Source of the DNA: Volutella citrinella
Taxonomy: Eukaryota > Ascomycota > Sordariomycetes > Hypocreales > Nectriaceae
NCBI GenBank assembly: GCA_034401135.1
Contig: JAWZSP010000006.1
Span: forward strand, 2,852,001 to 2,916,000
Direction of reading: 5' to 3'
Length of the DNA stretch: 64,000 nt
Under the pieces are notes generated by a model that did no database searches, was not told the DNA's origin, and worked only from the letters and a program-made list of their open reading frames with translations. Of this stretch, positions 53,315-64,000 are shown piece after piece. Each line of letters opens with the position of its first letter. Within the stretch, counting starts at the first letter, position 1. Both the position numbers and the translations under genes were made by a program.

Positions 53315-54257
53315 GATGATTCCATCCATAAAGGTGGCGCTCGGAATGTCACAGCCATCATATCACACGCTCGCATGCAGCTCGACGTAATGTGCATATC
53401 CGAGCAAGGGTCGTGAAGGGTTTTCAACAACCATGGCGAGTGCGCCAACGTATGCAAGAGCACACGCCGTTGAGCTCGCTTACTCTAGTTGTCGGGAACA
53501 ACCCGTGAAATATTCCTTTTTCCCTTGCTCTCCTGATGGGATTTTCTTTTCTCAGTCTTCTTTGCTTTGTGTGGGAATGCGTTTTCTGGTTTCGCTTCGC
53601 ATAGTCGTGTCCCAGCGACCCGTCCTGACTGTCCATGGCTGATCTTTTCAACATCGACGGCTGTTCGAAGCTGCTGCAAGCTCCCCACTCAAAGGAGCAT
53701 GCTTGCCCAGCCGGCAAATCGGCGTCATAATCATTCAAGGGAACCGAGTTCTGACAGCCCCCAATCCCCGCCGCGTATCACGAAGCTATCATGGTAGTTG
53801 AGTGGTTAAGTGGGCGGGCTGGCAAGGCGGGCGATGCTTAGTTGCGCTCAACTGCACGTCTTTGGCCACCTCCACAGTCCAAAAAGAAAAAGGGCCGAAC
53901 CCCACCGACGCCAGCTGGACCGCGTCGGTGTATGAAGGATTGATATGGGGAGCAAAGAAGCAACCTGTCAAGCGCAAGCGCAACGGTGTTTGCCGCCAGG
54001 TTGGCTAGCTACCTAGTTCCAACGTGCCGTCAATGACGGTGCTGGAAAGGCTCGCCGGGGAGTGCTGCCGGCGAGGGCGAGGTGTGAAGCCTAAGGATGC
54101 CGGACCGGGCAGGGGTGGCCCCTCTGGGTCCCTGGGACAGGCCTTTCCCTATCACCCGTTAGTCTGCCTACCTTAATTAGTGCCACATCCTGGGCTGCGT
54201 GCACGGTTTCGAGGTGGCATCTGCAGCACAGCGGTTCTCGTGGTAGGGTTGGATCAT

Positions 54258-55036
54258 GAAGTTCAGGGTTGGCGCCTCCACCGTGGGCCAGAAAGTCGGA
54301 GACTCGGAGCGCCAGGGAGCTTGGCTTGGTGGTGCATCCCCCAATCCCATCCCACCTTCCCACCTGCTTCTTTCCTTCCACACGTTCCATTGCCCATCTG
54401 CTCTTGCCCGCCCACCATAGCACCTCCTTCCTGGTTACCGCGCACCACAGAATACACCACAGCCCACTATACACCACGCTGCAACTGCAAGCTTCCACCC
54501 GAATCAAACCAGGCCCAGTCCCAAAACCCACACACCTCCCTCTCCTTCAATCTCACGCCTCACATCTCACGCCTCACGCTCACAGACCACCACACACCTC
54601 ACGCCTCACGCCTCACACACCGGGGTATCCTTCGATCCATCCTTCCTCGCTCCAGCCCGCCGCACCTGCCTACCTCATTGGGACGGCGTTCCTGGCCCAG
54701 TCGCGTCTTCTCCTCCCCCCCGCTTGGCTCGCCCGCCGAGCGGCCCTCTTTCTTCCTCGCAACACGCACACCGTTCTCTTCGCCTCGTGCAGTCTTGCTG
54801 CGAAAGCGACGAACGGGTATAATAGTCAATCTCGCCGCTCTTCGACCTCGGCCATACCCTCTCGATCTTGCTCGGCCTCAGCTTTATCTGACACCATCCC
54901 CTCCCCGCACCGCATCAGAAAGGGTCATTGCTTGCTCGTCTGACCCTCCCTAAGCTCTCCTCCTCCCAAGCCTTGGTCTTTTGCCCCGACTCTCCACCGC
55001 AAAACACACAAACACCAACTCAGACATCCGGCCACA
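54258..55036 (+). promoter_or_regulatory. 779-nt ATG-free, pyrimidine-rich leader of the bZIP gene
   Basis: The last upstream ATG is at 54255-54257 and the next is the start at 55037. The segment is rich in CT and CA, contains a CTCACGC minisatellite (54552-54611), and looks like a long transcribed leader. The transcription start is not visible. Confidence 0.55.
54552..54611 (+). repeat. CTCACGC minisatellite in the bZIP leader
   Basis: Five copies of the heptamer CTCACGC (54552, 54566, 54573, 54598 and 54605 starts) are mixed with related CTCACA units. The pattern is partly tandem and partly spaced. Confidence 0.85.
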
Positions 55037-56184
55037 ATGGACTTCACCAATCAGTACAACTTCCCCGGCTCACAGCCGTATCACCAGTTCATGCCCATCC
55101 CGCCCTTGACTCCCTCACACTCGCACTCAGCCGCATCTGATGAATACAACAAGAATTCCCCGCCTGTCAGTAACATTCTCCCCTTCTTTCCCCCACTCTC
55201 CAGGTGCAGCCCTACCTTAGCGCTACTTACCTGAGCATTACTCTATCATGCCAGAGCTGCTCCGCATGCCAAAAGCAACGCAAACTGCCCTGTATAAGAA
55301 ACTCCAGCTGACCGTCGTTGTTCGCAATCCAGGAGAGTTTTGAAAGCTTGCCATCAAACCCGAACGACCAATTCCAACCCTTTGATTACGGACAAGGCTT
55401 CAACCCCAACCACCATCAAGCTGTACCCGGTTTCCCTGGTCCTCCTACTCCTCCGGGCCAACACCCATACGGCGCCCAGCAGCATGGCAGCATCTCGAAC
55501 GGTATCAGCCCCATGCACGGTCCCGAGTCCGTGATGGATGAGGGAGCTCCTCGTGGCGGGAGTGAAGAGGAAGACTCCCTGACCCCTGCCCAATCTCGAA
55601 GGAAGGCCCAGAACAGAGCCGCGTAAGTTTCTCCCCTCCCAATATGTTGCACAACCATGGCTGACAGTGCACCCAGTCAACGCGCGTTCCGCGAGCGAAA
55701 AGAAAAGCATGTCAAGGATCTCGAAGCGAAGCTAGCCAGTCTCGAAGCCGCCCAGCAGCAGGCCTCGATGGAGAACGAGCGACTCAAGCGCGACCTCCAG
55801 AAGATGTCAACGGAGAATGAAATCCTGCGTGCCACCTCGCACATGGGCCACAAAAACTCTATCTCGCCTGAGCCCTCAGCAGGCGTCATGCGCTTCAACC
55901 CTAGCGAGTTCTACTCAAACGTGCTGCAGAATCACGACAATAAGACCCCGTCTCACCGAATCGTTACATCCAGCGAGGGTGAGCGCCTGCTTGCGGCCGG
56001 GGCCACTTGGGATTTTATTATCTCTCATGAGCTGTTCAAGAAGGGCCTCGTGGACGTTGGGGACGTGAGCGAACGCCTCAAGAACTGTGCCCGTTGCGAT
56101 GGTCAGGGACCTGTCTTCTCAGAGCGTTCCATCACCCAGGCAATTGAGCAGAGCGTCGCCAGCGGCACCGACGACCTGCTGTAA
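55037..56184 (+). CDS. Yap/AP-1-type bZIP transcription factor (Yap3/RsmA-like)
   Basis: Three exons (55037-55165, 55333-55622, 55677-56184) give 308 residues. The basic region QNRAAQRAFRERK (about 135-148) carries the NxxAQxxFR pattern specific to fungal Pap1/Yap factors. A leucine-zipper heptad series with LEAKL, LKRDL and NEILR follows, to about residue 190. The C-terminus carries a conserved block around GERLLAAGATWDFI...LFKKGLVDVGDV and ARCDGQGPVF. No paired cysteine-rich domains of the Yap1/NapA oxidative-stress type are seen. It is therefore more like the short Yap3/RsmA group, whose members include regulators of secondary metabolism; that role is only inference here. Introns are 167 nt (GTCAGT donor) and 54 nt; the second splits the basic region at A140. 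Start context cacaATGG. Confidence 0.93.
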
Positions 56185-58934
56185 GCGCCGGCTGCTTAGG
56201 CGGCCTAGGTTCCAGCAGGCACCAGGGTGTGGAAAACAATAACAGGGAGGCGCACATGAGGCAATGATGATTGATGTATTTATGGCATGGGCAATATGGG
56301 ATTTGAGCGGATTGGTTGGATACCCCCCGCCCTCGGGGCTCACTATGAGAGGCGTTTTTATATTTTGGATATCTCGTCTCTTGGATGAGTTGGCGAACAC
56401 TGGCACAGATTACTACTTGTTATAGTCACCAGCCAAGACATTACATTATTATCAACATTTTCCCTCTTTTCCCCCTGGCTAGCCCAGCGTGGTTGCCCGT
56501 GCTTTCGCTCTCTTCTTTTCCCCTGGGACTGGCTGGGTGATGGAGCCTTCAACATGATGTTACTGCGTTCGGTGGCCAAGACAACAGACTGAAATGTTGC
56601 ACAACTCTAACGTAACGCCACATACAGGCCATTTTGGTGATGATGTTGCCGCTCATGCCGCCCGCATTATCCGGCGCGGCTTGGGACCTGGTTGACGATG
56701 CTGCCTGATTGCTTGATACCCGATACCTGATACATGACACCAAGGGTCTTGGAAAGTTCTGCCGAGTACCGCGCCTGCCCACTTAGGAATACGAGTCGGC
56801 ATGAAGGCAACGACGATCTTTCCCTCTGCGTGTGCTGTTGGCGCATAATCTTTTCCCACGTCTGTCTCGGTGTCATGACTCTTTTCCTTGTGCTCCTCCC
56901 CGGTCCTTGTAGATGTCACCCTTGTCTCGCTGTTGGGTCTCCAATTAGCCATCACCGCCCCTCTCCGCCCATGCCGCTCGTGCTTGTGCTTGCGCCGGCC
57001 ATCAGCAAAAGCACGCTCCTAGCAGTAGGTAGCAGCAGCGTGGCATCGTCGTCATCGGCCTCAGCCTCAGCTCCCTGGCTCTGGATCCTTCTCCACTGCG
57101 CCGGCACCCCTTCTCCAACGCAAGCGAGTGCCCACCTGTTGGAGAGCGACAACCGAAGCGAGCGGCGGCCGGCCTGTGTGCCCCCATCCCCCCCTCCCCT
57201 CTGCCCTGCTTGCCTGCAATGCCCTGTGGTCTGCACTGGTTGTGCATGCCCCCCGGCCAGCGGAGCAGATGCAGCGTGCCATCGAGGGCCTTCGACAGGG
57301 CCGCTCTGCCCGAAAAGGGACCCCAAAATGCCCGCCACCAGTGCTCCGTCCCGTCGCTAGAAGACCCTAATGCCCTAGCAAGCGGCCGTCGACAAGGCTT
57401 GATACACTCGCTGGAGGCGCTTGGCGGCACCCACCCGCCCACCCACAGCGTGCACGGCGGCCGACCCCAGGAGGGGCTTTTTACTCCTGGTGGGAGGGGC
57501 CCGAGGGGGCGGCGGGCCTTTAGGCTGGATGGAACCGAGATATCTAAGGGCCCCCAGCCCAGCCAGGCGGTCGAAGGCTCCGAGCACCCCTCCACGGGCG
57601 ACGGCTAGCAGCAAGCCTCCAAGGCGCGACGACAACTTACAAGCTCCCTGTCCGGCAGGTCCCTGCTAGGTTGAGCTAGCCGCGATGCCGTGGATGGGAA
57701 TGTGAGGAGTACGACGGGATTGTTCAGAGGGCCGCCGAACTTTGACGAAAGCCACCAAGCCACCCCGGGCACGTGGTTCACATGCCATGTGAAGGGTTCA
57801 CGGGCCAAAGCAAGTCGCCCGGCGCCATCTTTTGCGCCCCTTTGTCGTTGGAGGTTGCCCTCCACGCTACGGTTTCGTCATATGGGCGGTCCCCAGCTTC
57901 CCGTGGCCCAGTTCCCATGCTAGGCGGCTTTCGGAAGGCTGGAGGAGAGCCAAGGCTTCAAACCGTCATGAGCTTCCTTAAGTTCCTTTGCTGCTAGCTA
58001 CAGGGCCCCATCGGCGAGAGGGCTGTTATCCAATGGAAGCGCCCTCAAAGTAGTATAATTCGGCCTGCCGAACAGCCTTGCAGACCCGTCCTGAGCCAAA
58101 CCAGCCACCAACGGCCAGCGCTATCACCTTTCTTGCAGCTCCGCCCTTTCCTCCATTTTCCAACTAGGAGCAATAGTGAACTGCGGTGCTGCTGCATAGA
58201 GCCCAGTCGCAATGTGGGCAGAGTCAGTTGCCCGTCTAGTGTGTTGCGGAGGCTGTGTAAAAGGCACGAGTGCGAGGAGATGCTGCGACCTCTGCTCTTC
58301 ATCCTCTCCTCAGTCTCCATCCGCACCAGTGGGATGGATGTGAGAGGACCCGTCCCCCGGTCCTCTTGCCCGACCTCTTCATCGTCCCCTCCAATCTCTC
58401 GTCGTTGGTGTCAGCCTGCAGTCATGCGGCAACACACAAGCGTTGCGCTTTGTAAGATCAATAGCTTTCATTCGCGAGACGAGTTGCGTCTTGGTGCAAT
58501 CTAACCAAGACCCAATGACGGCCTCATATACACCCTTATCACCATCTCCACCAACATGCAAAAGAAAGAAAAAACCCTCCGCTTCTAGATGTGTACAAGA
58601 ACCATTTCCCTAGTCTATCATTTGCCAAGAAGAAGAACGTCACCGCCGTCGTCCCTCGAGACGTCATATCTTGTCCCCCCCCCCCTTCTCAACCCAGAAT
58701 CCGCGTCATTATGCATTATTACTGGGCATCATAAAATCCCCTTTCCTCACATTTCCTCTGCCGTTTCTACCCCTTCTCATACGTACATTAACGGTTACCA
58801 AGACATCGTTCTACCTCGTCTCATATACGCGCACAGATGGATACTATCAAGACATCGTCATCCAAAGCGTCAACAGCTTCAGATTTTGTCGTCGTCGTCA
58901 TCATCATCGTCTTCCACACTCCCCATGACCCCCC
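56185..58934. other. spacer between bZIP and phosphotransferase genes (convergent)
   Basis: Contains the 3' UTRs of both neighbours. Open frames up to about 208 codons at 56734-57595 overlap on both strands and are Pro/Ala/Arg-rich, so they are not called. A run of 11-12 C occurs at about 58674-58685, within 260 nt downstream of the phosphotransferase stop on its antisense strand. Confidence 0.5.
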
Positions 58935-60319
58935 TCACTGCGACTTCTTTCCGTTGGTCTGGGGGGCCTGGTTCTCGTGCTTCGGATGCTTGATTCGAAG
59001 GCACCAGATGTCTAGGTAGTCACAGATGGTGACAATCACGTCCACGACGAAGCTGCCATAGACACCGATGGCAGTGCCAAGCATCAGGAACATGTAAGCG
59101 ACCTGATACACATCGTCGCCCAGGGCGCTAGGCCAGCCAACCCCAAAGTGATTCTGGAAGATGGGGCCCAAGGAGTCAATGACGCCTAGGGAGAGAGGTA
59201 CGCCGAGCACGTTCCAATAGGGGAATCGCAGGTGGACCAAGTGAGCAGTGATGATCTGCCCCACGCTATAGGCGTTGATCATGCCCACAAAGATGGCAAA
59301 TGGCACCAGATGGATCTCCCGGATTCTGGGCTGCAGGTACAGGTAGGCCACGACAAAGGCCCAGATGCTGAAGAAGGGCACGAGGCCGAGCAGAGCGCCG
59401 CGGGATCGGTCGCCGCGGGCGCGTCGGGCGCGGATAACATTGGCCGACGACTCGATCGTGTTGAAGACAAGCACAACAGAGCCCTGCACCATGTACCAGT
59501 CCGTAAAGGAGAGGTCGTAGATCCAGTCGGGAAGGCCCAGCGAGGCGGGCACGCCAATGGTCTGGAGCATGCTCTGCTGCCAGAAATGGGCGCCGCCCAT
59601 GAATCCGGTGAGGGCAAACACACAGACGACGGTGAGAACGCCCTCGACCGGGCCGTTGACGATGCCAAGCGTAAGGGTCTTGGTGTGGTACGTCTCCCAG
59701 GTCTGGACGTAGAAGGTGAGGAGGGCTGCGAATGGAGGTCAGAGACGGCTGCAATGCCAGAGCTGGACGCGAGTGCACCTACACGCGAAGAGGGTGGCAA
59801 CTGTCCGCCAGCCTTGTCCCATGTTCTGGGAAGCGCAAAAGATGAGAACCTCGAGCGTGGTGTTGAGAGCGTCGACTCCGTGGTCAAACATCTCGCCGAG
59901 AGGCCCGGACTGTCCGGTTCGTCGTCTATCCGCGAGGCGCGAGTTAGTCTTGGCCGATCCCCCCTTCAATATAGAGAGAGAGGAAGAAGGGGCCACTGAT
60001 TGATGACTTACGCCTGCGTGCCATCCACGGCATCAAAGGTCTGGTACAGGAACAGGCCAACAGCCCAGGAGTAGTAGACCCAGGGAGGGCAGTCCTGATC
60101 GAGCGAGGGCGTGTACCAGAGCAGCGTGCAGAAGTTTGCAACGACAAAGAGGAAGCCCGTGAGCGTGATGAGGTTGGGCGCCATGCTCATTGGGAAGCAC
60201 TTGATGACGACATTGGTGTAGAAGGGCTTGAGCACGTATTTCGAGAGCAGCGAGCGGTCCACGCCCGAATACTTGTACTCCTTGAGCGCCGGGAGCTCGC
60301 GCTGCCGGACGTACACCAT
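58935..60319 (-). CDS. CDP-alcohol phosphotransferase (choline/ethanolamine, Cpt1/Ept1)
   Basis: Final step of the Kennedy pathway: transfers phosphocholine or phosphoethanolamine from the CDP-alcohol to diacylglycerol, making PC or PE in the ER/Golgi membrane. Three exons (60319-60012, 59925-59783, 59725-58935) give 413 residues, normal for the family. The CDP-OH-P motif DGx2ARx8Gx3Dx3D is complete, from D99-G100 through AR and G to the last Asp at D121. Intron 1 splits it in the codon for its alanine. Several hydrophobic segments follow, consistent with 7-10 membrane helices, and the C-terminus is basic and hydrophilic. Introns are 86 and 57 nt. Sequence alone does not decide between choline and ethanolamine preference. 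The leader is ATG-free for 308 nt and has a 12-nt A-tract (T-run on plus, 60411-60422). Confidence 0.96.
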
Positions 60320-61806
60320 GGCGACTGTCTGTTGTGTTTCTCTCGGCGTTTGATTCCGGTCTTTTCGTTATCGTCGCGTGCTCGCGTGACCCCTCGCGGT
60401 GGGTGTCCTCTTTTTTTTTTTTCGTCCGTCTACCCTCGCTTCGGTCGGCAGTTTTGACGACAGTCGTTTCGTAGTTGACACGGGTGGGATGTCGGTTATG
60501 CGCAGTTGGCGGGAGTTTCGGCGGAGGTGACGGCGACCGGGGAAAAGCCAGCAGAGGTGCGCAAGGGTCGATATATTGCGCGTTTGTGGGATCGCAGACT
60601 GCGTCAACACCGCCAGTTCAAGGCTTGCATGTGAATGCAGGATTCTGGGCTGACGTCTCCAGCGACAGCAAGATGGAATTTCGTGGCCGGCAGGGGCCGG
60701 CGGGAAGGTAAATGTGGGTCTCTGGCCACCTGGGCGAGCGCTGGTTGGTCAAGACGCCAGGTCCCTCCAACGGCCTGCTGCTCCCGTGCGCATGTCATTG
60801 ATTAGCGTGTTTCCCCTTCTATGAGTCTATGAGCGGGAGCCAAGCTTGGGAAAACTCCCCCAGGTCGACGTCATTCACCGCCACAAATATCCCGGCTTTT
60901 ATTGTCTCACCGTCAACTACCTAGGTACCTAAGGTATCTCCTACCTATGTGCGGAATCCGCGAAGACGGCTCCTTGGCCGCAGCACTGCCTTTGCGCCTT
61001 GATGCATCAGACTTCCTCGCAGTGCAACGACTCCATCCTTCACACGCGCCAAGCCATCAAACAAGCCCCATCACATGCTGTTGTTGGCCCAGGGCTGTAA
61101 GCGTGATCACATAGTAGCTGTCAGCCACCTGATAACCATCTACGTGTCCTACTGGTTGGCCTACGACCTGTCTCAGTTTCCGTCTCGCCATGGGATAGCA
61201 CTTCACAACCCCACAGTCCAAGACCGGCTTCGTAGGGGAAGGGTGTGCAATGCGAGTACCTTGCCGTACGAATCCTTATCCAGCCAAACAGAGGTCAGAT
61301 AAATCGACAACAGTGTGGGTCGTGCATTCTTGTTTATGTTCTGTTGGTTCTATACACCAACGCAGCACCCCAGCCAAGAGGCAGAGCCATGGCTCCGGCA
61401 GCAGAACGGACTCGGCGAGCGTTGGTTGCAATACATATTGATGCCCCAATTCATGCACCATTCGTCATGCTTCAAACCATTAAACTCTCGGCTACAACCC
61501 CTTTCATGTGCTTCAGAGAGTCGCATTGTGTCTACGGTGATAAACTGTCAGCGTCTAAGTATAAGCGAGCTGCTCTCTTGCACCCATCCCAGAACTGCTT
61601 TTCAACTGTAATCATCACTCCAACCGGCCTCAGAGCCATCCAACCCGCCCCAACCAAGCCTCAAAGTAACAAATTCCCATTGCACCACTCACCCCATGTG
61701 CAAATCTCCTACCTCAGACTCTCAGCCACTTTTCCAATACCCATATCGCTGCAATTGGCCGCTCCGGCCCTTGCCCCTCCCCTTCGCTTCTCAGGTCCAC
61801 ATAGAG
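60320..61806. other. phosphotransferase promoter and 3' flank of the next gene
   Basis: The left part is the upstream region of the phosphotransferase gene. It contains a perfect 10-bp palindrome TAGGTACCTA at 60922-60931 embedded in ACCTAGGT/AAGGTA-rich sequence. The right part is the downstream flank of the minus-strand gene ending at 61807. A 232-codon plus-strand frame (61245-61943) runs across this into the antisense of that gene and lacks domains, so it is not called. Confidence 0.5.
60922..60931. promoter_or_regulatory. TAGGTACCTA palindrome
   Basis: Perfect 10-bp palindrome about 600 nt upstream of the phosphotransferase start. A near-identical TAGGTACCTG lies at 40027-40036 upstream of the TeaA-like gene. 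Function unknown. Confidence 0.4.
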
Positions 61807-63990
61807 CTAGAGATACGATTTTTCATCGACCTGCCGGAGCAGCGAAGCAAACGCCATGTTCACCAGTGGGCGGGCATGCTCAGCAACCGACATGGCGTTG
61901 GCCTCGGCCACCTCAATCAGAGGGTACTCTGTCCTTGGCTTGATGGGTCGTCCGTCGCCGATTGCCCCAAAAGTCTTGCCGGGGTGGTTCTCTCGGGCCT
62001 CGCTTAGAATTCGGTCCACGCTTTTCCCGAGCAAGTCGGATCCCGCATACCAATCCCGATCGATTATCTCATTTCGGGCCCGAATTGCTTCATCCGTCAT
62101 GCGATCCGTTCCGGGCCTAAATCTACCATGAGCGTATGACGGAAGCGCTTCCTAACCAGCTTCCGTAATACCTGCCGAGTGAACCCATGGTGGTGCGGCC
62201 CATTTCGTGCCGCAGGGGGAACCCGGGGCACAAGTCGACTGAGGCCCAGGCTCGTCGAGCTTTCGGGGGGGCATACGAACTTTCTTTGGTCCAGAATCAT
62301 CATCTCTCTTTCCAGTCGACCCATGGGTAGCAGAACTCGATGACTTCACTTGTCGCGCCATGGTCGAGGACGACTCCGGAGAAATTCCTAGGCCCTCGAA
62401 ACAGGCTTGCCTCACAGTTTGCTGGGCTGACAATAAGACTTGATCCTCAACGTCAGCCCGCCCGTCGCGTTCATACTGCTTAGTTTGCAGTCCGGAGAGG
62501 GTAGAATCAAGTCCCAAAGGGCGGTATTGTCGTTGGCCAGGAGGTCCAGCAGTCAGGGGTCGAGGTCCAGAGGTACCCAACGTAGAGACCAGAGTAGATG
62601 ACGGGGGTTGGCGATGATAGTACCCAAAGCTTGGAGCCTCCTCCCCATTTGCCATTGTTGGCTTTGGTGCCAATTCATGTTGCTCGTCGGGCTCTGCTGG
62701 GTTGTTGTTGTTGTTGTCCTGGATTCGAAAAGGAAGAGGGTCTGACTGAGCAGAACGCAGGGTGGCAGTCAATATCGCGCTTTCCCGCCCCTCGGATGTA
62801 GGGGGTTCTCGATTCAGGGACGTAGTTTGACAAGTGTCCTGGGGGATTGTTGACAAGTCACCTCGGGCGGGCAGTCCTCCTCGTCGAAGGGCCTTCTGAG
62901 CCTTCTTCTGATTGGGGTTGGGGTAGGATGCCAGGTTATGCAAAGACTTTACAGTCATGTTCATCAATGGGTCAGAGCCCAAATCACTTTCTTCGTCACT
63001 CTCCCCGCTACCATCGCCAGTTCTTTCCTCAACATCAGGGAAAAGCGATGAGAGTGTCATTGCAGAGGTGCTGGCGAGTATTCGGGACGGCCGGGCTGCC
63101 ATATTGGCACAGTTGTGCTCTGCGTCATGCAACGGACTGATGGCACGATCGTAGTTCTGCTGTAACGGAGTGTACTGTGGGAGAGAGGACGAGCGGGAGC
63201 CTGACCGGAGAGGAAGGGCAGCGAGAACAGATTTGGGAAGGAGTGCTAGCCCAGAATTAACACCCCCGGCCCCCCACTTGAAGGAGCGGCCTCGACGGGT
63301 TGGAGGCTGAAGCGGATGGGATGAACTGGGGTTGTAGAGGGTCCCGGCGGTGGTGTAGGTTGGCTGCTGGGTCGTAGTTGGAGCCGACACCACAGCAGCG
63401 GAGGAGGTCGTCATGCTACCGGGAGAAGAAAAGGTTTCCATCTTGGGCTTGATGCGGCAATATCCAGTTGGCCGATCAACAATGCGGTTATCCTTTCCTA
63501 CAAAATAACGTGGCGAGTCTGGAAGATATTGGTTAGATTGGAGATGAAATTATCAAGCAGGGCTCTTTTCGCATCTCTGTCGTCGACCCGAATGACGCGA
63601 GGAAGTGAAACGCGAAGTACTAAGGGGGCATAGACAAGGCAGAAACTATCAAATAGTGCGGCCTGTCCAATACCAGGGTGTGTGTTGGGCGGCGTGGGGA
63701 TATTGCCGCGAATTAATAGTGCCCACGAGAGGAGCGATCGGTTGTTGCTGGCTGAAGAAGGGGGAAGGGAGGGTGATGGTAGGAGACACGATGGTGCAAA
63801 GGCGAAACCGAAAGTGACGGGGTGTTGGAGCAGCTGTGGAAAATGAACTCATCGTCAGGACGCACCTTCCCGTCCCTCTGCCAACTTATCTTTGGGAAAC
63901 AGATGCAAGCTGCAGGTGGAAACAAAGCAGGGAAGGAGCGCGGGCGTGGCATCGTCGGGAGGGAGGGCAGGAGCAAACAAGCATCTTACC
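61807..63990 (-). CDS. unrecognised protein, 5' end cut by the window edge
   Basis: The main exon runs from an acceptor at 63519-63520 (TCTTCCAG) down to at least 62281. Before the first ATG (63441) the frame reads a clearly protein-like SPRYFVGKDNRIVDRPTGY, so the gene starts further upstream. A GTAAGA donor at 63989 would join as ...GF-D-SPRYF in matching phase, with a 471-nt intron. The middle is Ser/Pro/Gln-rich and disordered, with an acidic patch and a short polyAsn run. The last exon (about 62151-61807) is helical and charged (EAIRARNEIIDRDWY ... FASLLRQVDEKSYL). It is in the same frame but separated by a TAG at 62152-62154. A 129-nt phase-0 intron (62152-62280, GTTCGT donor) would remove it, though its branch site is weak. 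I do not recognise the family. Confidence 0.6.
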
Positions 63991-64000
63991 AAATCCAAAA

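Larger units (their letters stand above)
48475..54257. other. 5.8-kb gene-free spacer
   Basis: Includes the Kog1 3' UTR. Two long opposing frames overlap at 49633-50259 (+) and 49876-50397 (-). Both are Arg/Ser/Pro-rich and lack a recognisable domain, so neither is called. A strong G4 motif (52577-52600) and a TGC triplet run (53291-53314) are present. No transposon, tRNA or terminal repeat was seen. Confidence 0.45.

Noticed and set aside
59232..59999. 255-codon plus-strand open frame
   Set aside because: Antisense of the CDP-alcohol phosphotransferase.
61245..61943. 232-codon plus-strand frame
   Set aside because: Runs antisense into the last exon of the minus-strand gene, with a low-quality translation.

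Overview
This window looks like a piece of the nuclear genome of a filamentous ascomycete, most likely a Sordariomycete and possibly Hypocreales. The evidence is short GT-AG introns (mostly about 45-90 nt), a peroxisomal SKL-ending malate synthase, a TeaA-type Kelch cell-end marker, pyrimidine-rich leaders and long gene-free spacers. The family assignments below come from reading the translated exons and motifs. No database search was run.

Layout, left to right. 1-7.8 kb: no gene seen. 7.8-10.2 kb: a C2H2/C2HC zinc-finger transcription factor (+) behind a 1-kb leader with no ATG. 10.2-19.0 kb: mostly empty, with one coding-like block with a single in-frame stop at 17983-18567 (-). 19.0-21.1 kb: glyoxysomal malate synthase (-). 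24.4-28.2 kb: a Gin4/Hsl1/Kcc4-type kinase with a C-terminal KA1-like domain (-). 30.0-33.6 kb: SMC5 (+), divergent from the kinase. 34.6-39.1 kb: TeaA/Tea1-like Kelch coiled-coil protein (-), convergent with SMC5. 43.9-48.5 kb: Kog1/Raptor (+). 48.5-54.3 kb: gene-free. 55.0-56.2 kb: Yap/AP-1-type bZIP factor (+). 58.9-60.3 kb: CDP-alcohol choline/ethanolamine phosphotransferase (-). 61.8 kb to the right edge: an unrecognised protein (-), probably cut by the window edge.

Functionally the window is rich in growth, polarity and cell-cycle control: TORC1 scaffold Kog1, a septin-kinase homologue, a cell-end marker and the SMC5 DNA-repair ATPase. It also holds two metabolic enzymes (glyoxylate cycle, Kennedy pathway) and two transcription factors. 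The genes are spread out and lie on both strands. There is no operon-like or secondary-metabolite cluster, no mobile element, no tRNA and no CRISPR array that I could support.

The most distinctive pattern is in the 5' leaders. Several regulators sit behind long stretches almost cleared of ATG: 1000 nt with none for the zinc-finger gene, 779 nt with none for the bZIP gene, one ATG in 834 nt for TeaA, and about 190-450 ATG-poor nt for Kog1. The divergent kinase/SMC5 pair breaks the pattern. The kinase leader carries three back-to-back Met-X-stop mini-uORFs, and the SMC5 leader has a uORF overlapping its start codon. This suggests translational control acting on growth regulators, and it can be tested.
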